The notes: generated from the letters alone by a model not told the origin. 64,000 nt of DNA from Bradyrhizobium sp. CB1015 (GCF_025200925.1 NZ_CP104174.1:4340001-4404000); one strand, 5' to 3'. Shown: positions 41,669 through 51,468, counted from the stretch's first letter. Numbers and translations: made by a program.

Positions 41669-42532
41669 ATGCAGGCTCTCTACGCTCAGCTATTGGTGGG
41701 ACTGATCAACGGCTCGTTCTACGCGCTGCTCAGTCTCGGCCTTGCCGTCATCTTCGGCATGCTCAACATCATCAATTTCGCCCACGGCGCGCTCTACATG
41801 ATGGGCGCCTTCGTCGCCTATTTCCTGTTGAACCTCGGCGGCATCAACTATTGGTGGGCGCTGTTGCTGGCGCCGATCATCGTCGGCGTCTTCGGCATGA
41901 TCCTGGAGCGGACCATGCTGCAATGGCTGACCGGGCTCGATCATCTCTACGGCCTGCTCCTGACCTTCGGCATCGCCCTGATCGTGCAGGGCGTGTTCCA
42001 GAACTATTTCGGCTCTTCGGGCCTGCCTTACGCCATTCCCGACCAGCTCAGGGGCGGCATGAATCTCGGCTTCATGTTCTTACCGATCTACCGCGGATGG
42101 GTCGTCGTGTTCTCGCTGGCGGTGTGCCTCGCGACCTGGTTCCTGATCGAGAAGACGCAGCTCGGCGCTTACCTGCGCGCCGCCACCGAAAATCCGACGC
42201 TGGTGCGCGCCTTCGGCATCAACGTGCCGCGCATGATCACGCTCACTTACGGTCTCGGCGTCGGCCTTGCCGCGCTCGCCGGCGTGCTCTCGGCACCGAT
42301 CAACCAGGTGCGGCCGCTGATGGGCGCCGACCTCATCATCGTCGTGTTCGCCGTGGTCGTGATCGGCGGCATGGGTTCGATCATGGGCTCCATCATCACC
42401 GGATTCGCACTCGGTGTGATCGAGGGCCTGACCAAGTATTTCTACCCCGAGGCGTCCAACACCGTCGTGTTCGTGCTGATGGTGCTGGTGCTCCTGGTGA
42501 AGCCGACGGGATTGACGGGAAGGGCGGCCTGA
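41669..42532 (+). CDS. livH: Liv-type ABC transporter permease (LivH type)
   Basis: A 287-residue inner-membrane permease with about eight hydrophobic segments. Family markers: GLINGSFYALLSLGLAVIFGMLNIINFAHGALYM at the N-terminus, the coupling region RAATENPTLVRAFGINVPRM near 175, and FAVVVIGGMGSIMGSIITGF near 235. Pairs with the LivM-type permease, whose gene starts 1 nt after this stop. Confidence 0.95.
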   Translation: MQALYAQLLVGLINGSFYALLSLGLAVIFGMLNIINFAHGALYMMGAFVAYFLLNLGGINYWWALLLAPIIVGVFGMILERTMLQWLTGLDHLYGLLLTFGIALIVQGVFQNYFGSSGLPYAIPDQLRGGMNLGFMFLPIYRGWVVVFSLAVCLATWFLIEKTQLGAYLRAATENPTLVRAFGINVPRMITLTYGLGVGLAALAGVLSAPINQVRPLMGADLIIVVFAVVVIGGMGSIMGSIITGFALGVIEGLTKYFYPEASNTVVFVLMVLVLLVKPTGLTGRAA

Positions 42533-42533
42533 G

Positions 42534-43502
42534 ATGACAACCCTGACGGACGACACGCTGCCGACAACCCCGCGCGCGATGCGCGACGAGATGATCGTGT
42601 TCGTGGCGATGGCGCTGCTGCTGGCAGCGGTGCCGTTCACAGGCGTCTACCCGTTCTTCGTGATGCAGGCGCTGTGCTTTGCGCTGCTCGCCTGCGCGTT
42701 CAATCTGCTGGTCGGCTATGGCGGCCTCTTGTCGTTCGGCCACGCGATGTTCTTGGGAACAGCCGGCTATTGCAGCGCGCATGCGCTGAAGGTGTGGGCG
42801 CTGCCGCCGGAGCTCGGCATTCTCGTCGGCATTGCCGCGGCGTTCGTGCTGTCGATCGTGACCGGCTACATCTCGATCCGACGCCAGGGCATCTATTTCT
42901 CGATGATCACGCTGGCGCTGTCGCAGCTGTTGTACTTCATCTATCTCCAGGCCCCGTTCACCCATGGTGAGGACGGCATCCAGGGCATCCCGCAGGGACG
43001 CATGTTCGGCCTGCTCGATCTGTCCAGGCCGACCGTGCTGTATTATGTCGTGCTGGTCGGATTCCTCGCCGGCTTCCTCCTGATCTTCCGCATCATCAAC
43101 TCGCCGTTCGGCGAAGTCCTGAAGGCGATCCGCGAGAACGAGCCGCGCGCGATCTCGCTCGGCTACCGCACCGACCAGTACAAGTTCCTGGCCTTCGTCC
43201 TGTCAGGGACGCTCGCCGGCTTTGCCGGCGCGCTGAAGGTGTTCGTGGCGCAGAACGCCTCGCTCACCGACGTGCACTGGACGATGTCGGGCGAAGTCGT
43301 GCTGATGACGCTGGTCGGAGGGCTCGGCACCATTTTCGGTCCCGTGGTCGGCGCTTTCGTGATCATCGCCATGCAGCAATATCTGGCGGGCTTCGGCCAG
43401 TGGGTGACGGTGATCCAGGGCGCGATCTTCGTGATCTGCGTGCTCACCTTCCGCCGCGGCGTCATCGGCGAAATCGCGCATTACTTCCGGCGGTCGCTCT
43501 AA
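42534..43502 (+). CDS. livM: Liv-type ABC transporter permease (LivM type)
   Basis: A 322-residue permease with the LivM pattern: CAFNLLVGYGGLLSFGHAMFLGTAGY near residue 50, the coupling loop LKAIRENEPRAISLGYRTDQYKFLAFVLS near 205 and LMTLVGGLGTIFGPVVGAF near 265. It completes a five-gene importer (two ATPases, binding protein, two permeases). Stop followed by about 150 nt of non-coding sequence containing a Pho box. Confidence 0.95.
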   Translation: MTTLTDDTLPTTPRAMRDEMIVFVAMALLLAAVPFTGVYPFFVMQALCFALLACAFNLLVGYGGLLSFGHAMFLGTAGYCSAHALKVWALPPELGILVGIAAAFVLSIVTGYISIRRQGIYFSMITLALSQLLYFIYLQAPFTHGEDGIQGIPQGRMFGLLDLSRPTVLYYVVLVGFLAGFLLIFRIINSPFGEVLKAIRENEPRAISLGYRTDQYKFLAFVLSGTLAGFAGALKVFVAQNASLTDVHWTMSGEVVLMTLVGGLGTIFGPVVGAFVIIAMQQYLAGFGQWVTVIQGAIFVICVLTFRRGVIGEIAHYFRRSL

Positions 43503-43599
43503 GTGACTGATATTACATCAAATTTATTGGTTCATGAAAGCGGTGGATGATCCGGCTCCGCGGGCGTGAGACGACACGCGCGCGGATCAAAAATGGTCT

Positions 43600-43617
43600 A
43601 TGACAGTTTTGTGACAG
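43600..43617. promoter_or_regulatory. Pho box upstream of DUF47-pit
   Basis: Read on the minus strand: CTGTCACAAAACTGTCAT, two CTGTCA repeats 11 bp apart with a 4-bp spacer. It matches the enterobacterial and rhizobial PhoB consensus (CTGTCAT, N4, CTGTCAT) with one base difference in the first repeat. It lies 43-60 nt upstream of the DUF47 start. In Sinorhizobium the orthologous orfA-pit operon is known to be repressed by PhoB under phosphate limitation, which would fit a reversed box close to the start. Confidence 0.8.
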
Positions 43618-43659
43618 CCCTTTCGGGCCTGACCATTTTCCAACCGGTAGCCTATCCTC

Positions 43660-44304
43660 ATGATGCGATGGTTTCGTGCGTTCCTGCCCAGGGAAGAGCG
43701 GTTCTTCGACCTGTTCGATCGGCATGCCCAGACTGTGATCCAGGGCGCCGTCGCGCTCCAGGGCATGCTCAACGGGGGCGAGGAGACGCCGGTCTATTGC
43801 CAGCGCGTCAATCAGTTCGAGAACGACGCCGACAACATCACCCGCGAGGTGCTGACGGCGGTGCGCCGCACCTTCATCACCCCGTTCGATCGCGGCGACA
43901 TCAAGAACCTGATCACCTCGCTGGACGATGCCATCGACCAGATGCAGCAGACGGCCAAGGCCGTGATGCTGTTCGAGGTGCGCAGTTTCGAGCCGCCGAT
44001 GCGCGAGATCGGTGGGCTCTTGATCGAATGCGCCAATCTGGTCGGCCGTGCGCTGCCGCTGATGCAGGAGATCGGCAAGAACGTCGCCATGCTGACCGCG
44101 ATCACCGAAGAGCTCGGCAAGCTCGAGGGCCGGGTCGACGATCTCCACGATATCGGCCTGAAGGAGCTGTTCCTCAAGCATCGCGACGGCAATGCGATGG
44201 ACTTCATCGTCGGGGTCGAGATCTACGACCATCTCGAGAAGGTGGCCGACCGTTTCGATGACGTTGCGAACGAAATCAACAGCATCGTCATCGAGCAAGT
44301 ATAG
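43660..44304 (+). CDS. DUF47/PhoU-like phosphate transport regulator (OrfA type)
   Basis: A 214-residue all-helical protein of the DUF47 (PhoU-related) family. The recurring metal-binding E/D-x-x-x-D-type pattern appears as NQFENDADNITREVLTAV, DDAIDQMQQTAKAVML and GVEIYDHLEKVADRFDDVANEINSIVIE. In rhizobia this gene sits upstream of pit, and the protein is thought to assist or regulate the Pit transporter. Here pit follows after a 94-bp gap that contains a palindromic repeat. A Pho box precedes the gene. Confidence 0.92.
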   Translation: MMRWFRAFLPREERFFDLFDRHAQTVIQGAVALQGMLNGGEETPVYCQRVNQFENDADNITREVLTAVRRTFITPFDRGDIKNLITSLDDAIDQMQQTAKAVMLFEVRSFEPPMREIGGLLIECANLVGRALPLMQEIGKNVAMLTAITEELGKLEGRVDDLHDIGLKELFLKHRDGNAMDFIVGVEIYDHLEKVADRFDDVANEINSIVIEQV

Positions 44305-44307
44305 CGC

Positions 44308-44386
44308 ATGATCCGGAAAAGTGTGCAGCGGTTTTCCTTCGCGACAAACGCGGAACGCGTTTGCGCGGAGATCGTGCGCAAAGCGT
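44308..44386. repeat. Alphaproteobacterial palindromic repeat, copy 2
   Basis: Begins GCATGATCCGGAAAAGTGTG, almost identical to the reverse complement of the repeat end at 36940-36980, then GCGGTTTTCC and a region of GCG/CGC inverted words (ACGCGGAACGCGT). It is inserted between the DUF47 gene and pit. Confidence 0.75.
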
Positions 44387-44398
44387 AGGGGCCTCGCC

Positions 44399-45403
44399 GT
44401 GGATGCCGCGTTGGGTCTTCCCGTCCTGGTCGGCTTGATCGCCGTCGCGCTGCTGTTCGATTTCCTGAACGGCCTGCACGATGCCGCCAATTCGATCGCG
44501 ACCATCGTCTCGACCCGCGTGCTGCGGCCGCAATTCGCGGTGTTCTGGGCCGCGTTCTTCAATTTCATCGCCTTCCTGGTGTTCGGGCTGCACGTCGCCC
44601 AGACCATCGGCACCGGCATCATCGATCCCGCGGTCGTCGACACTCAGGTGATCTTCGCGGCACTCGTCGGCGCCATCGTCTGGAACCTCGTGACCTGGGC
44701 GCTCGGCATCCCGTCCTCGTCCTCGCACGCGCTGATCGGCGGCCTCGTCGGCGGCGGCATGGCCAAGGCCGGCATTTCGGCCGCGGTGTGGAGCGGCCTG
44801 TCCAAGACAGTGCTGGCGATCGTGCTGTCGCCGCTGGTCGGCTTTCTGCTCGCCATGTTGCTGGTTGCGATCGTGTCCTGGGCCTCGGTGCGCTCGACGC
44901 CGTTCGCGGTCGACCGTGCCTTCCGCATCCTGCAATTCGCCTCCGCCTCGCTCTATTCGCTCGGCCATGGCGGCAACGATGCGCAGAAGACCATGGGCAT
45001 CATCGCGGTGCTGCTCTATTCGCAGGGCCATCTCGGCAGCGACTTCTCGGTGCCGTTCTGGGTGGTGCTGTCGTGCCAGGCGGCGATGGCGCTGGGCACG
45101 CTGATGGGCGGCTGGCGCATCGTCCGCACCATGGGCCTGCGCATCACGAAATTGACCCCGATGCAGGGCTTTTGCGCCGAGACCGGGGGCGCGGCGACCC
45201 TGTTCATGGCGACCTATCTCGGGGTTCCCGTCTCGACCACCCACACCATCACCGGCGCCATCGTCGGCGTCGGCGCCGCCCGCCGCGTCTCGGCGGTGCG
45301 CTGGAACGTCGCCAGCTCGATCGTCTATGCCTGGGTGATCACGATCCCGGCCTCGGCCATCGTGGCCGCGCTGACCTGGTGGGTGGTCCAGCTCGTCAGG
45401 TAA
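44399..45403 (+). CDS. pit: Low-affinity inorganic phosphate transporter PiT
   Basis: A 334-residue PiT-family phosphate permease with about ten transmembrane helices. Both family signatures are present: [21 protein letters not shown] near the N-terminus, and [19 protein letters not shown] in the second half, followed by [20 protein letters not shown]. It imports metal-phosphate driven by protons. The GTG start (GTGGATGCCGCG) is chosen because the protein then begins like other rhizobial Pit proteins, which share this length. Operon with DUF47 and probable PhoB control. Confidence 0.94.
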   Translation: MDAALGLPVLVGLIAVALLFDFLNGLHDAANSIATIVSTRVLRPQFAVFWAAFFNFIAFLVFGLHVAQTIGTGIIDPAVVDTQVIFAALVGAIVWNLVTWALGIPSSSSHALIGGLVGGGMAKAGISAAVWSGLSKTVLAIVLSPLVGFLLAMLLVAIVSWASVRSTPFAVDRAFRILQFASASLYSLGHGGNDAQKTMGIIAVLLYSQGHLGSDFSVPFWVVLSCQAAMALGTLMGGWRIVRTMGLRITKLTPMQGFCAETGGAATLFMATYLGVPVSTTHTITGAIVGVGAARRVSAVRWNVASSIVYAWVITIPASAIVAALTWWVVQLVR

Positions 45404-45710
45404 CGAGCTTCAGTCCGATGATGCCGGCGACGATCAGGCCGATGCTGGCGAGGCGGAAGGCCGTGGCCGGCTCGCCGAACAGAACAATGCCGAGCGTCGC
45501 CGTGCCGACCGCGCCGATGCCGGTCCAGACCGCATAGGCGGTTCCGACGGGCAGGGATTTGAGCGCAAGCCCGAGCAGGATGACGCTGCCGGCCATGGCC
45601 GCAAGCGTGACCGTGGACGGAACAAGCTTGCTAAAACCCTCGGTATATTTCAGGCCGATCGCCCAGGTGATCTCGAGAAGACCGGCGACGAACAGGATGC
45701 TCCAGGCCAT
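45396..45710 (-). CDS. gdx: SMR-family guanidinium exporter (Gdx/SugE)
   Basis: A 104-residue four-helix small multidrug resistance protein. The active-site glutamate lies in [20 protein letters not shown] (Glu13) and the C-terminal part has [26 protein letters not shown]. The TWAIGLKYT pattern is that of the SugE/Gdx branch, which exports guanidinium with protons, rather than the EmrE branch. A guanidine-II riboswitch directly upstream strongly supports this. Stop overlaps the convergent pit stop by 8 nt. Confidence 0.93.
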   Translation of the reverse strand: MAWSILFVAGLLEITWAIGLKYTEGFSKLVPSTVTLAAMAGSVILLGLALKSLPVGTAYAVWTGIGAVGTATLGIVLFGEPATAFRLASIGLIVAGIIGLKLVT

Positions 45711-45726
45711 GGCGACCCTCCGTTCA

Positions 45727-45783
45727 AGGCAGGGTCGTCCCCGCGGCTGAGGTGCTGATGGGCAGGGGAGGCCGTCCTCCCCC
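45727..45783 (-). promoter_or_regulatory. Guanidine-II (mini-ykkC) riboswitch
   Basis: On the minus strand two hairpins each carry the diagnostic ACGR tetraloop. The first (45782-45765) has a GGGGAGG/CCTCCCC stem and ACGG loop. The second (45744-45729) has a GCGGGG/CCCTGC stem with one G-U pair and ACGA loop. They are 20 nt apart, and the second is followed after 13 nt by GGAGGG, the ribosome site of gdx. This is the classical architecture: guanidine binding joins the loops and frees the ribosome site. Confidence 0.85.
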
Positions 45784-45885
45784 AAGACTGATCTATCCAA
45801 GCGCCGATATGGGGCTGGCCGGAAGTCCCCGCAATCACCAAATGAGGCTTGATCAGGCCCGTTTTCCCTGCCACACGCTCCCGCC

Positions 45886-47508
45886 ATGTCCGACATCGCC
45901 ACCACCACAGCCGAATCGCCGGCCCGTTCCCCGCTTGCCGCTGAGGTGGCGCGGCGGCGGACTTTTGCGATCATCTCCCATCCCGACGCCGGCAAGACCA
46001 CGCTGACCGAAAAGCTGCTGCTGTTCGGCGGCGCCATCAACCTAGCCGGCCAGGTCAAGGCCAAGGGCGAGCGGCGCAACACCCGTTCTGACTGGATGAA
46101 GATCGAGCGCGAGCGCGGCATCTCGGTCGTGACCTCGGTGATGACCTTCGAGTTCGAAGGCCTCGTCTTCAACCTCCTTGACACGCCGGGCCACGAGGAC
46201 TTTTCGGAAGACACCTATCGCACGCTGACCGCGGTCGATTCCGCGGTGATGGTGATCGACGCCGCCAAGGGCATCGAGGCGCGCACCCGAAAACTGTTCG
46301 AGGTGTGCCGCCTGCGCGACATCCCGATCATCACCTTCATCAACAAGATGGACCGCGAGAGCCGCGACGTGTTCGAGCTGCTCGACGAGATCGAGAAGAC
46401 GCTGGCGCTCGACACCACGCCGATGACCTGGCCGGTCGGCCGCGGCCGCGACTTCCTCGGCACCTATGACGTCGTCAATGGCGGCGTGCGTCTGCTCGAA
46501 GGCGGCGGCGCCAAGACCGGCGCGGCGCAGCAGATCGCGATCGAGGAGCTGGCCAAGCTCAACGCAAATCTCGACGTCTCCACCGTGAAGGACGAACTCG
46601 AGCTCGTCACCGCGGCGTCGAAGCCGTTCGAGCTCGAAGCGTTCCGCGAGGGCCATCTGACGCCGGTCTATTTCGGCAGCGCGCTGCGCAATTTCGGCGT
46701 CGGCGATCTCCTGGAAGGCCTCGGCAAGTTCGCGCCCGAGCCGCGCGCGCAGGACAGCGACCAGCGCAAGGTCGAGGCCACCGATCCGCGCATGAGCGCC
46801 TTCGTGTTCAAGATCCAGGCCAACATGGATCCCAACCACCGCGACCGCATTGCGTTTGCGCGCCTCTGCTCGGGCAAGCTCAGCCGCGGCATGAAGGCGA
46901 AGCTGGTGCGCACCGGCAAGAGCATGCCGCTGTCGAGCCCGCAATTCTTCTTCGCGCAGGACCGCTCGGTCGCGGACGAAGCCTTTGCCGGCGACGTCGT
47001 CGGCATTCCCAACCACGGCACGCTGCGCATCGGCGACACGCTGACGGAAGGTGAGGAATTCAACTTCGTCGGCGTGCCGAGCTTTGCGCCCGAAATCGTC
47101 CGCCGCGTCCGTCTCACCGACGCGATGAAGGCGAAGAAGCTGAAGGAAGCGCTGCAGCAGATGTCGGAAGAGGGCGTGGTCCAGGTGTTCCGCCCCCGCG
47201 ATGGCGCCCCGGCGCTGGTCGGCGTGGTCGGCGCGCTGCAGCTCGACGTGCTCAAGGCGCGGCTCGAGGCGGAATATTCGCTGCCCGTCGAGTTCGAGGT
47301 CAGCGAGTTCCAGCTGGCGCGCTGGGTCTCCTCCGAGGACCGCAAGAAGCTCGACACCTTCATCGCCGCCAACACCTCGAGCATCGCCGACGACGTCGAC
47401 GGCGATCCCGTGTATCTCGCCCGCAACGAGTTCTATCTCGGCTACACCAGGGAGCGCGCGGAGGGCATCGAGTTCAGCAACGTCAAGGACGTCAAGAAGA
47501 AAGGATAG
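45886..47508 (+). CDS. prfC: Peptide chain release factor 3
   Basis: A 540-residue translational GTPase that recycles RF1/RF2. G1 is [10 protein letters not shown] near residue 28, G2 lies in the [12 protein letters not shown] block, G3 is DTPGHEDF and G4 NKMD. The C-terminal domain contains [25 protein letters not shown], specific to RF3. The start ATG gives a short disordered N-terminus ([14 protein letters not shown]) normal in this group. Divergent from gdx. Confidence 0.96.
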   Translation: MSDIATTTAESPARSPLAAEVARRRTFAIISHPDAGKTTLTEKLLLFGGAINLAGQVKAKGERRNTRSDWMKIERERGISVVTSVMTFEFEGLVFNLLDTPGHEDFSEDTYRTLTAVDSAVMVIDAAKGIEARTRKLFEVCRLRDIPIITFINKMDRESRDVFELLDEIEKTLALDTTPMTWPVGRGRDFLGTYDVVNGGVRLLEGGGAKTGAAQQIAIEELAKLNANLDVSTVKDELELVTAASKPFELEAFREGHLTPVYFGSALRNFGVGDLLEGLGKFAPEPRAQDSDQRKVEATDPRMSAFVFKIQANMDPNHRDRIAFARLCSGKLSRGMKAKLVRTGKSMPLSSPQFFFAQDRSVADEAFAGDVVGIPNHGTLRIGDTLTEGEEFNFVGVPSFAPEIVRRVRLTDAMKAKKLKEALQQMSEEGVVQVFRPRDGAPALVGVVGALQLDVLKARLEAEYSLPVEFEVSEFQLARWVSSEDRKKLDTFIAANTSSIADDVDGDPVYLARNEFYLGYTRERAEGIEFSNVKDVKKKG

Positions 47509-47713
47509 GGCGGCGGCGCGCCCTCCGCTGGGCGGCCACACACTCCCGCGCAGGCCGCGCAACAGGTCAAATGCGCACATCCGTCTCGGCGCACGGGGTC
47601 GTCAAGCTGGACGACGACAGTGTGCCTTGAACGCGCGCACGTGAACGGCGATAGCCTTGACGTTGTCGGCGTCAGTACCACGTTCGACGTACCTGGTCCT
47701 GCGAACGCAAAGC

Positions 47714-48259
47714 ATGTGGCGCTCTCTCATCCTTGCACTCCTCGCTGTGGCAGTCCTCCCGGCGTCGGCCGATGCGTGGCGCCGACCTCTCGAGGAGATT
47801 CCATTCTCGTACGAGCCATGCGGCGGGCCCTTTCAGGGACCCTGCATCACCGAGATTCCCTTTCCATTCGGCGAGACGCTCCAGCTCACGGTCGAGAGCG
47901 TTCCATCGCCGGCCGACAGCGCGAAGTACCAGAAGCCCGATCACGATCTCGATACGATCGGCGATCTCTTCGCCGAGTTGCGTTCGTGCTGGTCACCTCC
48001 GTCCGCCGACCAAGCGCGGGCGGGCATGCAGATGTCGGTGCGGTTCAGCCTCAACCGATCGGGCAGCCTGATCGGCCCGCCGCGTATGACATTTGCGACC
48101 GCGGGGGTCCCGGCAGAGACCCGAACCACCTACCTCAACGCGATCAATTCATCGCTGAGAGCCTGCCTGCCGCTGAAATTCACCAGCGGCTTTGGCGGCG
48201 CGCTGGCGGGCAGGCCGATCGCGATCCGCTATGTCGACAATCGCGAGCTGGGGAAATAG
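47714..48259 (+). CDS. Secreted protein with TonB/TolA-like C-terminal domain
   Basis: A 181-residue exported protein. Signal peptide about residues 1-20 (SLILALLAVAVLPASADA). A cysteine pair in EPCGGPFQGPCITE follows, and the C-terminal part MQMSVRFSLNRSGSLIGPPRMTFATAG with RACLPLKF is typical of TonB/TolA C-terminal-like domains in rhizobial periplasmic proteins. Function unknown. The ATG at 47714 is preferred because the signal peptide starts there; earlier in-frame ATGs give no export signal. Confidence 0.7.
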   Translation: MWRSLILALLAVAVLPASADAWRRPLEEIPFSYEPCGGPFQGPCITEIPFPFGETLQLTVESVPSPADSAKYQKPDHDLDTIGDLFAELRSCWSPPSADQARAGMQMSVRFSLNRSGSLIGPPRMTFATAGVPAETRTTYLNAINSSLRACLPLKFTSGFGGALAGRPIAIRYVDNRELGK

Positions 48260-48369
48260 CTCTATCCTCGCATCCGGAGGCGCGCCCCGCACCACGCGGA
48301 GGAGGAGTTGCGACCGGCCGCCGATCGATGATACCTCAGTGGCGGGGGCTGCTTTGCCGGGAGGATGTC

Positions 48370-48954
48370 GTGGGTCTGCTGGTCATGATCCTGGGGCTGG
48401 TGCTGTTCTTCGCCACCCACATTTTTACGACGAAACGAAAGGCCCGTGCGCAGGCGATCGCGAGGCTGGGCGAGGGGACCTACAAGATTCTCTACACTGT
48501 GGTCTCACTCGCGGGGCTGGCGCTGATCATCTGGGGCTTTGCCCACTATCGCAGCTCCGGCTGGATCGACGTCTGGTATCCGCCGAAGGCGATGAAGCAC
48601 ATCGCAGTTGCGCTGATGCTGCCGGCGGTGATCCTCGTGGTCGCCTCGTATTTGCGCGGCCGCATCTATGCGACGCTGAAGCATCCGATGCTGGCCGGTA
48701 TCAAGCTGTGGGCCGCGGCGCATCTTTTGGCCAACGGCGATCTCGGCTCCATCATCCTGTTCGGCTCTTTCCTGGGCTGGGCGGTCTATGACCGCATCTC
48801 GTTTAAAGCTCGCACCGACGCCGGCGGCCCGCCGATTCCGGTCGGCGGCGTCAGCAACGATCTGATCGCGGTCGCGGTCGGCGCGGTCGCTTATCTGGCC
48901 CTGGCGTTTGCGTTCCATCCGGTCGTGATCGGCGTTCCCGTGATCGGGGTTTAG
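48370..48954 (+). CDS. NnrU-family membrane protein
   Basis: A 194-residue integral membrane protein of the NnrU family, with about five transmembrane segments. The motif FFATHIFTTKRKARAQAIARLGEGTYKILYTVVSLAGLALIIWGF at the N-terminus and KLWAAAHLLANGDLGSIILFGSFLGWAVYDRIS are characteristic. NnrU was named from denitrification gene clusters, but no such genes are here; some members act in carotenoid isomerisation. A GTG start is chosen because GGGAGG lies 5 nt upstream and the first helix follows at once. Confidence 0.85.
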   Translation: MGLLVMILGLVLFFATHIFTTKRKARAQAIARLGEGTYKILYTVVSLAGLALIIWGFAHYRSSGWIDVWYPPKAMKHIAVALMLPAVILVVASYLRGRIYATLKHPMLAGIKLWAAAHLLANGDLGSIILFGSFLGWAVYDRISFKARTDAGGPPIPVGGVSNDLIAVAVGAVAYLALAFAFHPVVIGVPVIGV

Positions 48955-49026
48955 CCGGTCAGCACAAGACGCAACCCGGCTGTCCATGGGCTGAAGCTGA
49001 CAAGAGCAACAAGCCGAGGTTCTTCG

Positions 49027-50619
49027 ATGGATTGGTCGCAATCTCAAATCCCGCCGATGCGGCTCGAGGCGCGCTTCGGCGATCGCGTGGTGCCGGCATT
49101 TTCGCAGCGGCCTGCCAGCCTCTGGGCGATGATCGCGGACGCCCGCGACCGCAACGCCGATGCCGAAGCTCTGATCTGCGGCAATGTCCGCCTGAGCTGG
49201 CGGCAGGCGTCAGAACAAGCCGCGCGGATCGCTGCGGGATTGCGTAAACACGGATTGCAGCGCGGCGATCGTGTCGCCATCCTGCTCGGCAACCGCATCG
49301 AATTTCCGCTGCTGCTGTTCGCCGCCGCGCATGAGGGGCTCGTCACGGTGCTGCTCAGCACGCGCCAGCAGAAGCCGGAGATCGCCTATGTGCTCGCCGA
49401 TTGCGGTGCCAAGATCCTGATCCACGAGGCCGCGCTCGCCGAGCGGCTGCCCGACGCGCATGATGTGCCCGATGTGATCCATCGCATCGCCGTCGCCGAT
49501 GATCCGGCTCTGTCGCGTTTCGCAGTGCTCGCCGACAACCCGCCGGCCGTGGCACCGATCGAGGTGGGCGAGGAGGACACCGCGATGATTCTCTACACCT
49601 CCGGCACCACGGGCAAGCCGAAGGGCGCGATGCTGGCCCATTGCAACATCGTCCATTCCTCCATGGTGTTCGTGTCCTGCCTGCAATTGACGGGGGCCGA
49701 TCGCTCGATCGCAGCGGTGCCGCTCGGCCACGTCACGGGGGTCGTCGCCAACATCACCACCATGATCCGCTGCGGCGGCGCGCTGATCATCATGCCCGAG
49801 TTCAAGGCCGCCGATTACCTCAAGCTCGCCGCGCGCGAGCGCGTCACCTACACGGTGATGGTGCCGGCGATGTACAATCTCTGCCTGCTCCAGCCCGATT
49901 TCGACGGCTACGATCTGTCGAGCTGGCGCATCGGCGGCTTCGGCGGCGCGCCGATGCCGGTTGCCACCATCGAGAAGCTCAAGGCGAAGATTCCCGGCCT
50001 GAAGCTGATGAACTGCTACGGCGCGACCGAGACGACGTCGCCCTCGACGATCATGCCGGGCGAGCTGACCGAGAGCCACATCGACAGCGTCGGCCTGCCG
50101 TGTCCCGGCGCACGCATGGTCGCGATGGGACCGGACGGGCGCGAGCTGCCTCCCGGCGAGATCGGCGAGCTCTGGATCCAGAGTGCCTCCGTCATCAAGG
50201 GCTACTGGAATAATCCGAAGGCCACCGCTGAAAGCTTCACGGGCGGATTCTGGCATTCGGGCGATCTCGGCTCGGTCGATGCGCAAGGGTTCGTTCGCGT
50301 GTTCGACCGGCAGAAGGACATGATTAATCGCGGCGGCCTGAAGATCTATTCGGCCGAGGTCGAATCCGTGCTGGCCGGCCATCCCGCGGTGGTCGAGAGC
50401 GCGATCATTGCCAGGGCCTGCCCGGTGCTGGGCGAGCGCGTCCACGCCGTGGTGGTGACGCGACAGCCGGTGACGGAAACGGACCTGCGCGCCTGGTGCG
50501 CCGAGCGCCTGTCCGACTACAAGGTTCCCGAAACCATGGCGATCACATCGGACCCGCTGCCGCGCAATGCCAATGGCAAGGTGCTGAAGCGGCAGCTGCG
50601 GGAGCTGCTGGGGGCTTGA
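49027..50619 (+). CDS. Class I adenylate-forming ligase (acyl-CoA synthetase)
   Basis: A 530-residue AMP-dependent synthetase/ligase. The P-loop-like motif ILYTSGTTGKPKGAML is near residue 190, the acyl-site motif NCYGATETTSPS near 335, and the hinge motif DRQKDMINRGGLKIYSAEVE near 430, with the catalytic Lys in NANGKVLKR near the end. It activates a carboxylic acid as acyl-AMP and transfers it to CoA. Chain length is not readable. It stands alone, so the pathway is open. Confidence 0.9.
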   Translation: MDWSQSQIPPMRLEARFGDRVVPAFSQRPASLWAMIADARDRNADAEALICGNVRLSWRQASEQAARIAAGLRKHGLQRGDRVAILLGNRIEFPLLLFAAAHEGLVTVLLSTRQQKPEIAYVLADCGAKILIHEAALAERLPDAHDVPDVIHRIAVADDPALSRFAVLADNPPAVAPIEVGEEDTAMILYTSGTTGKPKGAMLAHCNIVHSSMVFVSCLQLTGADRSIAAVPLGHVTGVVANITTMIRCGGALIIMPEFKAADYLKLAARERVTYTVMVPAMYNLCLLQPDFDGYDLSSWRIGGFGGAPMPVATIEKLKAKIPGLKLMNCYGATETTSPSTIMPGELTESHIDSVGLPCPGARMVAMGPDGRELPPGEIGELWIQSASVIKGYWNNPKATAESFTGGFWHSGDLGSVDAQGFVRVFDRQKDMINRGGLKIYSAEVESVLAGHPAVVESAIIARACPVLGERVHAVVVTRQPVTETDLRAWCAERLSDYKVPETMAITSDPLPRNANGKVLKRQLRELLGA

Positions 50620-50783
50620 GCCGGGCAGGGGCATCCGGGCTGCCCCGGTGGTTAACGCCTTGATCGGGCTCGCTTTGCCTTGCCACCGCCATATCGTTAG
50701 GCTACCTCGCCGCCACACGGGGACGGGATTCCTGACGCGAACGCCTTGGCGCGCGCACCCGGACGGGTATGGGATTAGCATAA

Positions 50784-51437
50784 GTGTCTGAATTATTTGA
50801 CGAAGTCGACGAGGAAGTCCGTCGCGAACAGTTCAAGAAGCTGTGGGACAAGTATTCGATCTACTTCATCGCCCTGATGGTGCTGATCGTGGCCGCCGTC
50901 GGCGGCTGGCGCGCCTATCAATATTTCGAGGCCAAGAAAGCCGCCGAGGCCGGCGCCATCTTTGAGAAGGCCGTCGAGCTGTCCGAGCAGGGCAAGCACG
51001 AGGACGCCGAGAAGGCCTTCACCGAGCTCGCCGCCAAGGCGCCGTCCGGCTATCGCACCCTGGCGCGGCTGCGCGCTGCGGCCGAGGCCGCGAGCCGCGA
51101 TCCCAAGGCGGGTGCGAAGATGTATGACGACATTGCCGCCGACCGCAGCATCGGCGGCGAGTGGCAGGACCTGGCCAAGATCCGCGCCGCGGGCCTCCTG
51201 CTCGACAGCGCCAGCTACGCCGACATACAGCAGCGGCTGGAAGCTTCCGCCGCGCCAAAATCGACCTTCCGCCACAGCGCCCGCGAGATGCTGGCGCTGT
51301 CGGCTTGGCGCAACAACGACATGACCGCAGCCCGCAAATGGCTCGAGGCGATTGACGGAGACGGCGAAACGCCGCCCGGCCTGCGCTCGCGCGCCGAGGC
51401 GCTCCAGGCATTGTTGCCACCCGTCGCCAAAAGCTGA
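50784..51437 (+). CDS. YfgM-like TPR membrane protein
   Basis: A 217-residue single-pass membrane protein. A short cytosolic head (SELFDEVDEEVRREQFKKLWDKY) precedes a transmembrane helix at about residues 26-44, followed by a TPR-like periplasmic domain. This is the architecture of YfgM, the ancillary SecYEG subunit that links to periplasmic chaperones. A GTG start fits the family N-terminus. The neighbours downstream, a lipoprotein gene and der, resemble the enterobacterial yfgM-bamB-der order. Confidence 0.85.
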   Translation: MSELFDEVDEEVRREQFKKLWDKYSIYFIALMVLIVAAVGGWRAYQYFEAKKAAEAGAIFEKAVELSEQGKHEDAEKAFTELAAKAPSGYRTLARLRAAAEAASRDPKAGAKMYDDIAADRSIGGEWQDLAKIRAAGLLLDSASYADIQQRLEASAAPKSTFRHSAREMLALSAWRNNDMTAARKWLEAIDGDGETPPGLRSRAEALQALLPPVAKS

Positions 51438-51468
51438 CGACGGTTCTCTGACGTAACGAGACACCAAG

